Source: PFL25 sp046260155
Lineage (GTDB): Bacteria > Chloroflexota > Anaerolineae > Anaerolineales > UBA4823
NCBI GenBank assembly: GCA_046260155.1
Contig: JBJYXV010000063.1
Coordinates: 124,001 to 188,000 of the forward strand
Reading direction: 5' to 3'
DNA: 64,000 bases
The position numbers and the translations under genes were made by a program. Below the pieces are notes generated by a model. It was not told the origin of the DNA. It made no database searches and saw only the letters and a list, made by a program, of their open reading frames with translations. Of this stretch, positions 63,501-64,000 are shown in pieces; the stretch's first letter is position 1, and every line of letters starts with the position of its first letter.

Positions 63501-64000
63501 GGTTCAAAAAATCTGAAATTTATGAGCTTTCCATATTAGGAAATGATAGTTTAGCCGGGGAGGCAGCTCAATCTGGAGATGCATTCATTGTCTCAGATCT
63601 CGAAAAAGTTCCCCTCTGCGATGATCGACCCAACACATTGAGGGAGTACCTTGCTTCTGAAGGGGTCCGCTCATCAATATTCCTCCAAATTAAATTCAGT
63701 AATGAAGAGTCTGGATTATTCAATGTCAATTTTTACCGGCCTGATTCAGTTGGGGAAGAACAAATTCGAGTGTTTAAAGTTCTTGCTCAGCACTCAGCAT
63801 TATCCATCCAAAATGCACAATTATTCGAACAGTTACGCGTGGTTGCTATCAATGAAGAACGCAGCCGCCTTGCGAGAGATTTGCACGATAGTGCCAAACA
63901 AAAAGCATTTGCCGCATTAGCTCAACTTGGGGCTGCTGGAGGAATGATTGAACGCAATCCAGAAATGAGCAAAGAACATCTGTTGGAGGCAGAAGACCTG
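60593..64000 (+). CDS. Two-component sensor kinase with Reg_prop propeller, Y_Y_Y, GAF and HisKA_3 (3' end outside window)
   Basis: An open frame of more than 1130 residues reaching the right edge. Residues 95-740 hold about a dozen propeller repeats of the form LWIGT..GGLNRFD..., each about 45-50 residues, forming two seven-blade beta-propellers. A Y_Y_Y domain follows near 765-860 (YAYKLTGFDEDWNYIG), then a transmembrane helix near 868-885, a coiled linker, a GAF domain near 930-1075 and the start of HisKA_3 (RLARDLHDSAKQKAF). Extracellular ligand sensing feeds an NarL/LuxR-type partner, which lies outside the window. The start may carry a signal peptide. Confidence 0.9.
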   Translation, partial: MNFSSCIPNPALSVLQGYLVLCLVFINSKNLDELFGNPTRIRFLNHQGIVLSNEDQHTLLDPFQDLNHSEGVSNGRSIIHSELPGKQIRFEKISIENGLSQSTVTSIFQDSKGFIWLGTEDGLNKYNGYEFIVYRHDPDDPRSISDNSIQSIHEDHNQVLWIGTNGKGLNRFDRGKEQFTHYRNDPDEPGSIPGDSVTSISNDASGRLWIGTSEGLARFDDVSQEFFSYRHDPGDPNSLGSNHISDIHLDGNGKLWVGTFGGGLHKYDPGTDSFIRFQSDRNTQNQISSNFITSISEDSSGRLWIGTGNGGLNLFDPETVKFYYYNYDSEEDDPKGVNAITSVEVGADGMIWVGLNGSGIDILNPRTGSIQNLSYDQGDPASLSSDLVYNIFRDNSGIIWAGTSGGGVNRFDPSTARFIHYRHISGNPDSLSANNVQSIAEDKSGDLWIGIYGGGLNYINRRLGRIQRYQPLSQDPFSLSSDDVRFVLVDKYNDVWIGTIGGGLNRYSPSTKIFTHYLHDPGNQDSIASDSINVIFEDRDGFLWIGTNGAGLDRFDRLTSKFFHYRNDPNDPASLSNDQIWEITEDRTGNLWIGTGGGGISILDQETGKFTQVQNDPTDPNSLGDTDILSIYEDKNGVIWIGTNGSGLDKFDPLTGDFSHYRVSDGLANNVIHGILEDRKENLWVSTNLGLSSFNPSDGSFKNYDVSDGLQSNEFNSGASFLDSEGMMYFGGINGLTAFYPADIQDSTYMPPVVFTGLNQSGVDLLREQLDRDLTEVVLNWSNNNLEFEFVALNFAHPEKSRYAYKLTGFDEDWNYIGSSRNGRYTNLPAGSYTLQVKATNSDGYWNDNGASLDIKVVPPFWETWWFIGLVTIIVMGSVISAYRLRIRAIESRSQELESIVRMRTEEIERRRLEMESLYQADEIIDQNLTREGRLKALVDVSIDLLDADNSAIYILDQSKSKYNVIAERGFKKSEIYELSILGNDSLAGEAAQSGDAFIVSDLEKVPLCDDRPNTLREYLASEGVRSSIFLQIKFSNEESGLFNVNFYRPDSVGEEQIRVFKVLAQHSALSIQNAQLFEQLRVVAINEERSRLARDLHDSAKQKAFAALAQLGAAGGMIERNPEMSKEHLLEAEDL

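Noticed and set aside
1..64000. CRISPR array, rRNA operon, insertion sequences or prophage
   Set aside because: No spaced direct repeats, rRNA sequence, transposase or phage gene was seen on either strand.

Overview
The window looks like a chromosomal segment of a Chloroflexota bacterium, most likely of the Anaerolineae. This is inferred from style rather than from a marker gene. Several envelope proteins have one membrane anchor followed by long Thr/Pro-rich spacers. F420 biosynthesis genes sit beside F420-dependent enzymes. There are YkuD-type L,D-transpeptidases, DUF4388/small-GTPase signalling genes, and a type I-alpha-length glutamine synthetase. No rRNA, transposon, phage or CRISPR array was seen. 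Coding density is high on both strands, and both edges cut genes: a response regulator on the left and a large sensor kinase on the right.

Layout. 1-4431 (minus) reads as one signalling operon: DUF4388 protein, MglA/Arf-like GTPase, alpha/beta hydrolase, hexapeptide-repeat protein and a response regulator with a degenerate GGDEF domain. 4525-5180 holds tRNA-Asn with a consensus promoter, and fmdB with its own promoter and terminator. 5323-10647 holds a membrane GAF/PAS histidine kinase, a TPR membrane protein and a LysM lipoprotein. 10694-14677 holds an M50 protease, a selenocysteine tRNA, a tandem winged-helix protein and glnA with a terminator. 14753-19205 holds housekeeping or unassigned genes (hydrolase, YjbQ, DUF1385, M20 peptidase, DUF1361).

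19696-45978 is the most interesting part, a 26-kb block almost entirely on the plus strand. It starts with a Nudix hydrolase, a phosphatase and an SsnA-type aminohydrolase. Next come F420 genes (NADPH:F420 reductase, cofE, cofD, cofC) with two F420-dependent oxidoreductase families. Then come two complete molybdenum hydroxylases whose FAD, 2Fe-2S and Mo modules are fused at different junctions, with an XdhC protein, an Mn-type pyrophosphatase, a nucleoside-phosphorylase-like protein of unknown role, and the selenium-dependent molybdenum hydroxylase factors YqeB and YqeC, the latter fused to a MocA-like cytidylyltransferase. With SsnA and the tRNA-Sec, this suggests a selenium-using, Mo-dependent purine or N-heterocycle oxidation island with F420 chemistry alongside. 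thpR and rsfS close the block; rsfS appears to use a CTG start.

46128-53415 (minus) holds a divergent SDR, a CstA transporter, DUF503, a lipoate ligase-like protein, a large secreted protein and a DapA-like aldolase. 53722-55092 is an orphan sugar-type solute-binding lipoprotein behind a perfect 22-bp inverted repeat. 55191-58499 (minus) is a cell-wall operon: amidase, two L,D-transpeptidases and a small unknown. 58742-64000 holds a flavin reductase, an AMMECR1 protein, a compact c-di-AMP-receptor-like protein and the start of a Reg_prop/Y_Y_Y/GAF/HisKA_3 sensor kinase.
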